From: JBPRGG01 sp051418075
GTDB taxonomy: Bacteria; Bacteroidota; Bacteroidia; Cytophagales; Cyclobacteriaceae
Direction: 5' to 3'
NCBI GenBank assembly: GCA_051418075.1
Contig: JBPRGG010000172.1
Location: 1-64,000 of the forward strand
DNA length: 64,000 nt
Of the stretch, positions 54,844 through 64,000 are shown piece by piece; within the stretch, counting starts at the first letter, position 1, and the number at the start of each line of letters is the position of its first letter. The notes beneath the pieces were generated by a model. That model was not told the origin of the DNA. It saw nothing but the letters and a program-made list of their open reading frames with translations, and did no database searches. The translations under genes were made by a program, and so were the position numbers.

Positions 54844-56685
54844 ATGAAAAGAAGAATAGGGGCAAATTATTTAGGAAATAATATCTGTGAATTTACCGTT
54901 TGGGCCCCATTTCTAAAAAATGTGGAATTGCAAATTGTTCATTCTGAGCATAGTTTATATCAATCATTACGAAAAGACGGGGCTGGATATTGGTACACAC
55001 AATTAGACAATATCCCTTCCGGTTCCCGCTACTTTTATAGATTGGAACAGGATCAGAATTTGCCTGATCCGGCATCATTATACCAACCGGAAGGAGTTCA
55101 TGGTCCATCTGAAGTAGTGGACCTTCAGGCATACCAATGGCAGGAGAACAACTGGACCGGTATTCCTTTATCCCAATTGATTTTTTATGAGTTGCATGTA
55201 GGTTCCTTCAGCACCAGTAGGGATTTTGATGGTGTTATAGCCAAAATCCCTTACCTGAAAGATCTGGGTATCAATGCTATTGAGATCATGCCGGTAGCCC
55301 AATTCCCGGGCAACCGAAATTGGGGATATGATGGGGTATATCCATTTGCCGTACAGGATTCCTATGGCGGGGCGCTTAATCTGCAAAGGCTGGTGGATGC
55401 CTGTCATAGCCAGCAAATTGCGGTGTTTTTAGATGTGGTTTACAATCATATGGGACCGGAAGGTAATTATTTGTCTCAATTCGGTCCTTATTTTACAGAT
55501 AAATATACTACACCCTGGGGACAGGCTCTTAATTTTGATGATGCATATAGTGATGAAGTACGGAATTTTTTCATACAAAATGCCCTGATGTGGCTGAGGG
55601 ATTTCCGCCTGGATGGCTTGCGACTGGATGCAGTTCATGCTATTAAAGATCTGGGGGCAACTCATTTTCTAAAAGAGTTGCAACAGGAAGTACAACAGCT
55701 AAGTCAGCAAACCGGGGTTCAGAAGTATTTGATCGCAGAATGTGATTTGAATGATGTAAAATTTTTGAACCCTTTAGAGATTGGTGGTTTCGGGATGGAT
55801 GCCCAATGGATTGATGAATTTCATCATGCCATACATGCCCTGGTGACGGGAGAAAAAAAAGGATACTATGAGGACTTTGGCAATTTAGAACACCTGAAAG
55901 ACGCATTTAACCAGGCATATGTGTATAATGGGAGATTCTCTCTTCATCGAAAAAAAACATTTGGCAATGATGCCAGCCAGCGTCCTGTTAATCAATTTGT
56001 GGTTTTTTCTCAAAATCACGACCAGGTAGGAAATCGTATGCTGGGGGAGCGGTTCTCCCAACTTATCTCCTATGAGGCCTTGAAGCTGGTGGCTGGAACC
56101 GTGCTGCTCTCTCCTTATCTCCCCTTTTTGTTTATGGGTGAAGAATACGGAGAAGATAGTCCCTTTCTTTACTTTGTCAGCCATACCGATCCGGACCTGG
56201 TAGAAGCAGTGAGGCAGGGACGAAAAAGAGAGTTTGAATCTTTTCATTTGGAAGGCGAAATGTCAGATCCTCAATCTGAAAATACCTTACAAGCCTCAAG
56301 TTTAAAATGGAATTACCAGGAAGACCCTAAAAAAAATGCTTTATGGAACTATTACAAATCGCTCATCAGGTTCCGAAAAGAAAATAATGTCTTTCAGATG
56401 ACATCAAGGGATTCTGTGGAGGCTTGTATCACAGATCAAAAATTAGTTCAGGTAATCAGGAAAGCTTCTACCCAGCAACTGGTGATTTTTTTAAATTATC
56501 ATCAGCATGAGGTGGATCAGGAATTGAAAGAAAGTTTTGGTGGATGGGAAAAGGTATGGGATTCTGCTGAAGAGATCTGGCAGGGTCCCGGCTCGTTAGC
56601 GCCTTCAGTAATCAATGAAAAACCGCTTAAAATGCCACCTGAATCAGTTTTAGTTTATCAAAGAACAGAAAAAATATATGAATAA
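54844..56685 (+). CDS. treZ: Malto-oligosyltrehalose trehalohydrolase
   Basis: From ATG 54844 the protein has 613 residues; an in-frame TTG at 54829 is an unlikely start. The N-terminal CBM48-like domain (FTVWAPFLKNVELQI) is followed by a GH13 barrel with LDVVYNHMGPEGN, nucleophile Asp262 (GLRLDAVHAI), acid Glu299 (LIAECDLND) and Asp393 (SQNHDQVGNR). It releases free trehalose from the maltooligosyltrehalose made by TreY. It is the first gene of a compact operon; the next ATG overlaps its end by eight bases. Confidence 0.93.
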   Translation: MKRRIGANYLGNNICEFTVWAPFLKNVELQIVHSEHSLYQSLRKDGAGYWYTQLDNIPSGSRYFYRLEQDQNLPDPASLYQPEGVHGPSEVVDLQAYQWQENNWTGIPLSQLIFYELHVGSFSTSRDFDGVIAKIPYLKDLGINAIEIMPVAQFPGNRNWGYDGVYPFAVQDSYGGALNLQRLVDACHSQQIAVFLDVVYNHMGPEGNYLSQFGPYFTDKYTTPWGQALNFDDAYSDEVRNFFIQNALMWLRDFRLDGLRLDAVHAIKDLGATHFLKELQQEVQQLSQQTGVQKYLIAECDLNDVKFLNPLEIGGFGMDAQWIDEFHHAIHALVTGEKKGYYEDFGNLEHLKDAFNQAYVYNGRFSLHRKKTFGNDASQRPVNQFVVFSQNHDQVGNRMLGERFSQLISYEALKLVAGTVLLSPYLPFLFMGEEYGEDSPFLYFVSHTDPDLVEAVRQGRKREFESFHLEGEMSDPQSENTLQASSLKWNYQEDPKKNALWNYYKSLIRFRKENNVFQMTSRDSVEACITDQKLVQVIRKASTQQLVIFLNYHQHEVDQELKESFGGWEKVWDSAEEIWQGPGSLAPSVINEKPLKMPPESVLVYQRTEKIYE

Positions 56686-59593
56686 TAAATATGTATGTAT
56701 ACACGGTCATTTTTACCAGCCACCCAGGGAAAACCCCTGGTTGAATAAGGTGGAAATGCAGGATTCTGCTTATCCTTATCATGACTGGAACCATCGGATT
56801 ACTGCCGAATGCTATGCCAGAAATACGGCTTCCCGGTTCCTGGATGGTAAAGGCAGGATCATCCAGATAGTAAATAATTATTCCAGGATCAGTTTTAATT
56901 TTGGTCCCACCTTACTGGAATGGATGGAGAAAAACTCTCCTGATGTTTATGATGGGATCTTACAGGCGGATAAGGAAAGCCAGAAACGATTTTCAGGTCA
57001 CGGTTCAGCATTGGCTCAGGTATATAATCATATGATCATGCCTTTAGCCAGTGATAAGGATAAGCAAACCCAGGTGAAGTGGGGAATCAGCGATTTCCAA
57101 AAAAGGTTTGGACGGTTCCCTGAAGGAATGTGGCTGGGAGAAACAGCAGTAGATACAGCTACTCTTGAAATACTGGCTGAGAATGGAATCAAATTTACTA
57201 TCTTATCTCCCTATCAGGCCAAAAGAGTAAGACCACTATTGGAAGAAGAGCCAAAGGAAGAGACTAATTCAGTCAAAGAACAGGAAGAGACCGGGGAAAC
57301 TGAGAATAAATCAGGTACCGAAAAAGAAAAGAAAGTAGCTCCCCTGGCATCAGAAGAAAAGCTTGGGCATGCATCATCAGGAAAATCAACTGATTCTCCT
57401 CTCCAGCAAGAAGAAACTCCAGGGAAAGCACATGAGAAGGAAGTGATACCTGGAGATATCATAACGGAACAGCAACAAACTTTAGACAACCAGGGTGGTA
57501 AAACTACGGAGGAAAATACACCAACTGAAGATCCGGAAAAGATCCCGGCTACTCAGGCTACTTATTCTGAAGCAATCACTAAACAAGTTTCTTCTACGGC
57601 TAAAAAGGGTCCGGAAGTGGCCCAACTGGAAGAAGAGCAAGTTGATCAAATAAAAGAAACAGAACAGCTTGATTCGCCACTGGAAGAACAGGAAACTGAT
57701 AATGATGAAAAGGTCCCGAAGGATTCACAGGAAGATCAATGGGCAGATGTAGTAGGAGGAAAGGTTGACCCCAGAAATGCTTATTTATGCAAGCTACCAT
57801 CAGGACGCACCATTACTTTATTTTTTTATGACGGGCCGATTTCTCAGGGAATTGCCTTTGAAAGACTTTTGGATAATGGTGAGTTGTTTGCTCAAAGGTT
57901 ACTGGACCAGGTTAAAAATGGTGAAGGAGACCCTAAAATGATCAATATTGCCACTGATGGGGAGACTTATGGTCATCACCATCGTTTTGGAGAGATGGGA
58001 TTATCCTATTGTCTACATGTAATACAAAATTCTGACCAGGCCGATCTGACCATATACGGAGAATATTTGGAAAAACATCCTCCCCAATATGAAGTGGAGA
58101 TCATTGAAAATACTTCCTGGAGTTGTTATCATGGTGTGGAAAGATGGCGTAGCAATTGTGGCTGTAACACCGGGGGCAGAGAGGGATGGAACCAGGAATG
58201 GAGAGCCCCGCTGCGTAATGCATTTGATTACCTGCGGGACAATATAGAGCCTTTGTTTGAAAAAGAAATGAAAGCCCTGGTCGATGATCCCTGGCGTGCC
58301 AGAGATAATTATATAAACGTAATCCTGGATCGATCGCCTGAAAATGTGGATCTTTTCTTTAAAGAACATACCATAAAATATCTAAAACCTGACGAACAGG
58401 TAAGCGTATTGAAATTGCTGGAAATGCAATACCATGCCATGCTGATGTACACCAGTTGTGGTTGGTTTTTTGATGAAGTGACGGGTATCGAGTCCATGCA
58501 GGATATTTTATATGCGGCCCGAGCCATTCAACTGGCCAGAGAAGTGACCGGAAAAAATTTTGAGCCGGGGTTTTTAAAGATACTGGAGCAGGCTAAAAGT
58601 AATATTCCTGAATTCAAAGATGCGGCCCATGCTTACCAAAAGTTTGTAAAACCGGCCGTGGTAGATCTGCATCGGGTAGGCGCACATTATGCTGTATCTT
58701 CGATATTTTCAGAATATCCGGAGGAAAGCCATATTTATAGCTATACTGCTACGACAAAGCAGTATCATCTAAATGAAGCCGGCAAGTATAAACTGGGTAT
58801 GGGCAAAGTGGTGCTGAAATCGGAAGTTACCAGGGAAGAGCATATGATTAGCTTCGGAGTGTTATACCTGGGAGACCATCATATATTTGGAGGGGTAAGG
58901 GAATTTAATAATGATCAGGCCTTTGCTGAAATGCGTACGGAAATGGAAGATGCTTTCAACAAAAGCAATGTGCACGAGATCATTATTTTACTGGATAAAC
59001 ATTTTGGCACCCATAATTATTCATTCTGGCATCTTTTCAAAGATGATCAAAAGAAAATACTGGACAAAGTGCTTTCTCATACCAGTGTAGCGGTGGAAGG
59101 AATGCTTCGACAATTATATGAAAACAACTATCCCATATTACAAGCCATTAAGGAACTGAATATTCCCTTTCCCCATCCACTGAAGGTGCCTTTGGAATTT
59201 GTGGTAAATGCCCGCCTAAAAAGATTGATTGAATCAGATAAGCTTGATTTTGAAGAGCTGGAAAGGATCAAAGAGGAAGTACTTCGTTTATCCATTTCCC
59301 TTGATTCTCTGACCCTGGATTTTATAGCTACAGAGCGCATTACCAGCATGATGGACAGTTTATTTAAAAATCCATTTGATATTGATCTGATCAAACAGGT
59401 TGTCAGATATCTGGAAGTGTTCAAAGGGCTTCCGCTTACCCTGGATCTGTGGCGGTCTGAAAATCTGGCCTTCATTATCAGAAGGATACACTACGAAGGA
59501 TTTCTCTATAAAAGTGAAATAGGAGACGTAGAAGCCCAGAGATGGATCGATTTATTTAATACTTTGTATACCCGACTAAATTTGAAGATGTAA
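56678..59593 (+). CDS. GH57-family (DUF3536) alpha-glucan-active protein with a large acidic insert
   Basis: A 971-residue cytoplasmic protein. The N-terminus VCIHGHFYQPPRENPWL is the GH57 start; nucleophile Glu155 lies in EGMWLGETAVD and the likely acid Asp427 in NIATDGETYGHHHR. C-terminal residues beyond about 470 are the DUF3536 region. Between FTILSPYQAKRVRPL (173-187) and QWADVVGGKVDP (354-365), where relatives have only a few residues, there is a 166-residue low-complexity stretch rich in Glu, Lys, Thr, Gln and Ser. GH57 enzymes are amylases, branching enzymes or glucanotransferases. Overlaps treZ by 8 bases and treY by one (TAATG). Confidence 0.88.
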   Translation: MNNKYVCIHGHFYQPPRENPWLNKVEMQDSAYPYHDWNHRITAECYARNTASRFLDGKGRIIQIVNNYSRISFNFGPTLLEWMEKNSPDVYDGILQADKESQKRFSGHGSALAQVYNHMIMPLASDKDKQTQVKWGISDFQKRFGRFPEGMWLGETAVDTATLEILAENGIKFTILSPYQAKRVRPLLEEEPKEETNSVKEQEETGETENKSGTEKEKKVAPLASEEKLGHASSGKSTDSPLQQEETPGKAHEKEVIPGDIITEQQQTLDNQGGKTTEENTPTEDPEKIPATQATYSEAITKQVSSTAKKGPEVAQLEEEQVDQIKETEQLDSPLEEQETDNDEKVPKDSQEDQWADVVGGKVDPRNAYLCKLPSGRTITLFFYDGPISQGIAFERLLDNGELFAQRLLDQVKNGEGDPKMINIATDGETYGHHHRFGEMGLSYCLHVIQNSDQADLTIYGEYLEKHPPQYEVEIIENTSWSCYHGVERWRSNCGCNTGGREGWNQEWRAPLRNAFDYLRDNIEPLFEKEMKALVDDPWRARDNYINVILDRSPENVDLFFKEHTIKYLKPDEQVSVLKLLEMQYHAMLMYTSCGWFFDEVTGIESMQDILYAARAIQLAREVTGKNFEPGFLKILEQAKSNIPEFKDAAHAYQKFVKPAVVDLHRVGAHYAVSSIFSEYPEESHIYSYTATTKQYHLNEAGKYKLGMGKVVLKSEVTREEHMISFGVLYLGDHHIFGGVREFNNDQAFAEMRTEMEDAFNKSNVHEIIILLDKHFGTHNYSFWHLFKDDQKKILDKVLSHTSVAVEGMLRQLYENNYPILQAIKELNIPFPHPLKVPLEFVVNARLKRLIESDKLDFEELERIKEEVLRLSISLDSLTLDFIATERITSMMDSLFKNPFDIDLIKQVVRYLEVFKGLPLTLDLWRSENLAFIIRRIHYEGFLYKSEIGDVEAQRWIDLFNTLYTRLNLKM

Positions 59594-62340
59594 TGTATAT
59601 TCCATCTGCTACATATAGAATACAACTTTTTAACCAATTTAAATTTAAGGATCTTGAAAAGATCGTGGATTATCTGGATGATCTGGGAATATCCACCATT
59701 TATGCTTCGCCTATGTTGCAGTCCCGGCAGGGTAGTACACATGGGTATGATTCCGTTAATCCGGAAGCAATTGATCCGGAAATAGGAACCTATCAGGAAT
59801 TTCAACAGCTGGGTCAGCAGTTGAAACAAAGAAACATGGGATGGCTGCAGGATGTCGTTCCCAATCATATGGCCTTCAGCCCGCTTAATCCCTGGCTCAA
59901 TGATGTGATAGAAAAAGGTCGTCGATCCAGGTTCCATACCTATTTTGATATAAACTGGGATCATCCTAATCCTGATTTGCAGCATAAATTGCTGGTACCG
60001 TTTCTGGGTAGCAGCCTGGAGGAAATATTAAGCAAAGGGGAATTAAAGCTGGTTTTTGAGACCAGAGGTTTTACTCTTAAATATTTCGATAATGAATATC
60101 CGGTCAGTGTGGAATCATATCATCAGCTTATGGTATTGGGCAAACAGTTTATTTCTGAGATCAATGCCTCCTCAGATGATGACATGGAGATCTATCTGGG
60201 ACTAATGGATGAAATCAATGAAATTCTTCAGGAGCCTGTTTTTCCGGATAACCGGTGGGAAATACTAAAAAAGGAATTACATGAATTTTATCTCAAAACC
60301 TTAGTATTCAGAGGATTAATCGATAAAATAATACAGAGGGTCAATGCTGATAAAGCTCAGATGAAATACCTGCTGGATGCTCAGCACTTTAAGCTGGCCC
60401 ATTGGCAAACTACCGAACAAGAAATCAATTTTCGCCGGTTTTTTACTATAAATGATCTGATTTGTCTACAGATAGAGGATCCAATTGTATTCGAACATTA
60501 TCATCGCTTCCTAAAAAAGATGTATGATGAAGGACTGATCCAGGGAATTCGGCTGGATCATATTGATGGATTGTTTAATCCGGGACAGTACTTGCGCACT
60601 TTAAGAGAGCAATTTGGAGATGATCTTTATTTGACCGTAGAAAAGATCCTGGAGTGGGAAGAGCATCTGCCGGCTTTTTGGCCTATTCAAGGTACCACAG
60701 GGTATGGTTTTCTGGCTACCCTGAGTCACTTTTTCACTGATTGGCGTAACCAGGATAATTTCGACCAGATATATCATCAATGGATTGGGGATGAACCGGA
60801 CTACCATCAGCTGGTCATGGATAAAAAGCATTTCATGCTTACTCAAAGGATGGGAGGGGAGTTAAACAACCTGATGATGCTGATGGAATGGCTTAATTTA
60901 TGGCCGGCTGAGGAGAGTTTTAATCAAAAAAGGGTCAAAGAAGCGCTGGCAGTTTTTTTGGTAGCGCACCCGGTTTACCGGATCTATTCTACCCGGTACC
61001 CCCTTAGTCAGAAAAGTCTTTCCATTTTGAGAAGAACCCTGGATTATGCCATTGTCCGAAAACCAGATCTTAAAAGGGAGTTAGAATTCATATTTGACTT
61101 GTTTACGTCTACAAAAGCCGATAGTCAGCTTGCTTTAGATAATAAGATGTACTTTTTAATGCGCTGTCAACAATTCACAGGACCCCTGGAAGCAAAAGGT
61201 GTGGAAGATACCACCTTTTACTTATTCAACCGGTTGATATCGCATAATGAAGTAGGTGATAAACCTGAAATATTTGGTATTTCCCATCAGGAATTTCATG
61301 AACGTATGATGGAAAGAATGGCTTTACACCCATTAAGTATGAATGCTACTGCCACTCATGATACCAAGCGGGGTGAAGATATGCGGGTCAGGATTAATGT
61401 TTTGAGTGAGTTGCCTGATGAATGGAAGATACAAGTCAATAACTGGAAGGAAATAAATAAAAAGTTTATAAAGCACAAAGAAAAAGCAATTCCAGCTCCC
61501 AATGATGAGTATTTTATTTATCAGACATTGGTAGGAGCTTTTCCGGTTGATGGGAAAATTGATCAAACATTTTCCACCAGGATCAAAGATTATATGATCA
61601 AAGTGGTAAGAGAAGGGAAAATAAATTCCAATTGGTCAGATCCCAACCAGATCTATGAATTTGGCATCTGTGATTTTATTGATCGTATTCTGGAACCTAA
61701 TCATGATTTCTTAAATGCGGCCCAGCCCTTTATCCAAATGGTTACCCAATTTGGGATCATTTATTCAATGGCTCAAACGCTCATGAAGGTTACCTGTCCC
61801 GGTGTACCTGATGTTTATCAGGGCTGCGAACTTTGGGACCTGAGCCTGGTTGATCCGGATAACCGCCGTCCAGTGGATTATGAACTCAGAAAAAAAATGC
61901 TGGAAGCGTTAAAACAACAGGAGTTTATCTCTTTTGAAAATTTAATGGATCAGAAGGAGTCCGGTTTGGTAAAATTCTACACGCTTTACAAATCCTTGCA
62001 GGCCAGGAGAAAACACAACGACATTTTTAATCAAGGAAAATATATCCCTTTGCGCTTTGGGGGCAAACATAATTGGCATGCGGTAGGCTATATCAGACAA
62101 TACCGTGATCAATGGATGATGGTGATCATACCCCGCCATTTAGTATTACTTATAAATCCCGGAGATTTTCCTTTGGCAGAGGTGTGGGAAGATACTTATG
62201 CTATTCTACCTGCCCAGGGGCCAAATCATTGGGAAAATATTTTTACCGGAGAAAAAACAAAAAATGGTGATAAATTTGAAATTGGAGAGGTTTTATCCAG
62301 ATTTCCAATAGCGCTTTTATACGGCCAAACTACTTTATAA
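59593..62340 (+). CDS. treY: Malto-oligosyltrehalose synthase
   Basis: A 915-residue GH13 enzyme. The start ATYRIQLFNQFKFKDLEKIVDYL and YASPMLQSRQGSTHGYDSVNP are typical of TreY. The catalytic residues are Asp322 (GIRLDHIDGL) and Glu350 (LTVEKILEW); ATATHDTKRGEDMR and CPGVPDVYQGCELWDLSLVDPDNRRPVD are further TreY blocks. It converts the reducing end of a maltodextrin to an alpha,alpha-1,1-linked trehalose unit, the substrate of TreZ. Coupled by TAATG to the GH57 gene. Confidence 0.96.
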   Translation: MYIPSATYRIQLFNQFKFKDLEKIVDYLDDLGISTIYASPMLQSRQGSTHGYDSVNPEAIDPEIGTYQEFQQLGQQLKQRNMGWLQDVVPNHMAFSPLNPWLNDVIEKGRRSRFHTYFDINWDHPNPDLQHKLLVPFLGSSLEEILSKGELKLVFETRGFTLKYFDNEYPVSVESYHQLMVLGKQFISEINASSDDDMEIYLGLMDEINEILQEPVFPDNRWEILKKELHEFYLKTLVFRGLIDKIIQRVNADKAQMKYLLDAQHFKLAHWQTTEQEINFRRFFTINDLICLQIEDPIVFEHYHRFLKKMYDEGLIQGIRLDHIDGLFNPGQYLRTLREQFGDDLYLTVEKILEWEEHLPAFWPIQGTTGYGFLATLSHFFTDWRNQDNFDQIYHQWIGDEPDYHQLVMDKKHFMLTQRMGGELNNLMMLMEWLNLWPAEESFNQKRVKEALAVFLVAHPVYRIYSTRYPLSQKSLSILRRTLDYAIVRKPDLKRELEFIFDLFTSTKADSQLALDNKMYFLMRCQQFTGPLEAKGVEDTTFYLFNRLISHNEVGDKPEIFGISHQEFHERMMERMALHPLSMNATATHDTKRGEDMRVRINVLSELPDEWKIQVNNWKEINKKFIKHKEKAIPAPNDEYFIYQTLVGAFPVDGKIDQTFSTRIKDYMIKVVREGKINSNWSDPNQIYEFGICDFIDRILEPNHDFLNAAQPFIQMVTQFGIIYSMAQTLMKVTCPGVPDVYQGCELWDLSLVDPDNRRPVDYELRKKMLEALKQQEFISFENLMDQKESGLVKFYTLYKSLQARRKHNDIFNQGKYIPLRFGGKHNWHAVGYIRQYRDQWMMVIIPRHLVLLINPGDFPLAEVWEDTYAILPAQGPNHWENIFTGEKTKNGDKFEIGEVLSRFPIALLYGQTTL

Positions 62341-62391
62341 CCACCAGAAATTCAACATTATAATAGCAGCTAATCAAATACTAAAGCATAT

Positions 62392-63894
62392 ATGAAAAAA
62401 CGTTCCAGTGGCATTTTGTTGCACATTTCTTCGTTACCATCTGCTTATGGTATAGGTGATTTAGGACCAACTGCCTATCAGTTCGCTGATTTTTTAGAGG
62501 AAGCAGGTCAGCATTACTGGCAGATCCTGCCTTTGAATCCCGTTAATGAACAAAATGGCTTCAGTCCATACAGCAGCCTTTCTGCATTTGCCGGAAATAC
62601 ATTATTTATTAGTCCGGATATCTTATGCCATGAAGGATATGTGGATGAAAGTGACCTTCAGTACAAGTATTATTTTCGTGATTCATCGGTAGATTATTCT
62701 CTGGCAGTTTCCTATAAAGCATATATTCTGGATAAAGCATATGAAGGATTCAAGCGCAATCCGGGAGATGATAAATTGAATGATTATCATAATTTTTGCA
62801 ATTATCATAATTTTTGGATTGATGATTATGCTTTGTTTGTGGCTCTCACCGAAAAATTCAAGACCATCAACTGGAATCAATGGCCGGCAGCATACCGGGA
62901 TCGCCAACCTGAAGCTCTTGAAAGTGCCCGGAGAAGCTTGAAAGACAGCATTGACAAGGAGAAATTTCTGCAGTTTGTTTTTTTTCATCAATGGTATCGC
63001 TTAAAGCATTATTGTGATCTGAAAAAGATCCATTTTATTGGTGATCTTCCTATTTATGTAAGCTATGATTCATCTGATGTGTGGGCTTTCCCCCATATCT
63101 TTAAGCTGGATGAAAAGAAAAATCCTATCACAGTTTCTGGTGTACCTCCGGATTATTTTAGTGAAACCGGTCAGCTTTGGGGTACGCCAATCTTTAATTG
63201 GGACTTGTTAAAAAATCAAAATTATGAATGGTGGATGACCAGGATGGGGCACAACCTGAGCCTGTTTGACATGGTTCGGCTGGATCATTTCAGGGCATTT
63301 TCTGCTTATTGGGAAGTGCCGGCAGATCATGAAACTGCAATAAATGGTCATTGGGTAAAAGGCCCCGGTGCAGACTTTTTTGATCACCTGAAGCGAAGGT
63401 TTCCTGACCTACCCCTGATTGCTGAAGATCTGGGTACTATTGATGACGATGTAAAAGACCTGATAGCCCGGTTCGATTTGCCGGGAATGAAGGTGTTGCT
63501 GTTCGCATTTGGGCCGGAAATGGCTCAAAATCCTTATATTTTGCATAATCATGAACAAAATGCCGTAATCTACACCGGAACCCATGATAATAATACCATT
63601 CGGGGATGGTTTGAAAATGAAGCCAGTCCTGAAGAAAAGCATTCTGTAGCAATTTATTTGCAAAAGCAGGTGGACGAAAACAATATAAATGATGTATTAT
63701 TGTCAATGGCATTGATGTCGGTGGGTAATTTAGTGATCTTTCCTTTGCAGGATGCCATGGGATTGGGACAGGAAAGCCGGATGAATATTCCATCCATAGG
63801 AAAAGGCAACTGGACCTGGCGCTTTATTCCTGACCAGTTAACCCGTGAGTTATCTACCAAATTATTTAACCTGATGAAGATCTACAACCGCTGA
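62392..63894 (+). CDS. malQ: 4-alpha-glucanotransferase (amylomaltase, GH77)
   Basis: A 500-residue enzyme of normal MalQ length. RSSGILLHISSLPSAYGIGDLG is the classic start; WQILPLNPVNEQNGFSPYSS follows. The catalytic residues are Asp298 (MVRLDHFRAF), Glu345 (LIAEDLGTI) and Asp399 (GTHDNNT). It transfers alpha-1,4-glucan pieces between chains in the cytoplasm and so supplies chains for TreY. It starts 51 bases after treY. A tandem 18-base duplication at 62783-62818 encodes YHNFCNYHNF in the protein. Confidence 0.96.
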   Translation: MKKRSSGILLHISSLPSAYGIGDLGPTAYQFADFLEEAGQHYWQILPLNPVNEQNGFSPYSSLSAFAGNTLFISPDILCHEGYVDESDLQYKYYFRDSSVDYSLAVSYKAYILDKAYEGFKRNPGDDKLNDYHNFCNYHNFWIDDYALFVALTEKFKTINWNQWPAAYRDRQPEALESARRSLKDSIDKEKFLQFVFFHQWYRLKHYCDLKKIHFIGDLPIYVSYDSSDVWAFPHIFKLDEKKNPITVSGVPPDYFSETGQLWGTPIFNWDLLKNQNYEWWMTRMGHNLSLFDMVRLDHFRAFSAYWEVPADHETAINGHWVKGPGADFFDHLKRRFPDLPLIAEDLGTIDDDVKDLIARFDLPGMKVLLFAFGPEMAQNPYILHNHEQNAVIYTGTHDNNTIRGWFENEASPEEKHSVAIYLQKQVDENNINDVLLSMALMSVGNLVIFPLQDAMGLGQESRMNIPSIGKGNWTWRFIPDQLTRELSTKLFNLMKIYNR

Positions 63895-63932
63895 AAAATC
63901 AGCAACCTGATAAAATATAAATACCATGAGGC

Positions 63933-64000
63933 ATGAAGGATAGAATTGATCTTAAGTTAGCAGTATTGATAGACGCGGATAATATTCCCTATTATCATAT
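63933..64000 (+). CDS. Start of a NYN-domain (LabA/DUF88-like) protein (partial)
   Basis: ATG 63933 opens a frame that runs off the right edge. The 22 visible residues, MKDRIDLKLAVLIDADNIPY plus YH, are the typical first strand of NYN-domain proteins, whose IDADN aspartates belong to a PIN-like nuclease site. It begins 38 bases after malQ on the same strand. The family call rests on this short motif only. Confidence 0.7.
   Translation, partial: MKDRIDLKLAVLIDADNIPYYH

Noticed and set aside
1..64000. CRISPR arrays, rRNA genes, prophage or conjugation genes
   Set aside because: I looked for regularly spaced repeats, rRNA-like conserved text and phage or plasmid proteins and found none.

Overview
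The window looks like a chromosomal piece of a Bacteroidota bacterium, probably order Cytophagales. The signs are a SusC/SusD pair with glycoside hydrolases, many lipoprotein signals, beta-barrel proteins of the PorT type, DUF6146 and DUF3788 genes, promoters of the TAnnTTTG type, and about 40% GC by eye. No rRNA, tRNA or CRISPR array was seen. Placement below phylum is inference.

Layout. 1-2.2 kb: the end of an unknown gene, a decayed Crp/Fnr-type regulator, a serine hydrolase, and a small nested transposon-like element inserted exactly at the hydrolase stop codon. 2.2-3.7 kb: a lipoprotein alpha/beta hydrolase and a membrane protein. 4.2-8.7 kb: an AT-rich two-gene cassette of unrecognised proteins (1085 and 389 aa) behind a perfect palindrome; this is the best candidate for an undescribed system. 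8.7-12.1 kb: a decayed ORF, then an arsenic cluster (arsR, arsM, arsC-like, acr3) with two near-identical ArsR-type operators. 12.3-15.1 kb: AraC regulator, cytochrome c, DUF1772 protein and NmrA-like reductase, all on the minus strand. 15.5-26.2 kb: ceramidase-like protein, two GH9 enzymes, quinone oxidoreductase, phosphoribosyltransferase, outer-membrane barrel, M14 peptidase and an SRPBCC protein, plus a second mini-element that shares 41 identical bases with the first. 26.4-36.6 kb: Tat-exported split-Soret-like cytochrome, metA (acetyl-CoA type by residue 111), a broken SDR gene joined to a carotenoid-desaturase-like flavoprotein, lipoproteins, a DoxX-Tat-TIM-barrel fusion and an AGCS symporter.

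37.3-48.1 kb is a polysaccharide utilisation locus. MarR regulator, SusC, SusD, a GH5 enzyme with a carbohydrate-binding module and a DUF1080 protein read leftward; a GH97 enzyme reads rightward. SusC/D would bind and import glycans, the GH5 and GH97 enzymes would cut them, and the DUF1080 protein may act on modified sugars. 48-54.6 kb holds housekeeping and small genes, including an exonuclease/GIY-YIG nuclease.

54.8-63.9 kb is a tightly packed trehalose/glycogen operon: treZ, a GH57 (DUF3536) protein with a 166-residue acidic insert, treY and malQ, followed by the start of a NYN-domain gene. TreY and TreZ convert maltodextrin ends to free trehalose; MalQ and the GH57 protein would reshape the glucan.
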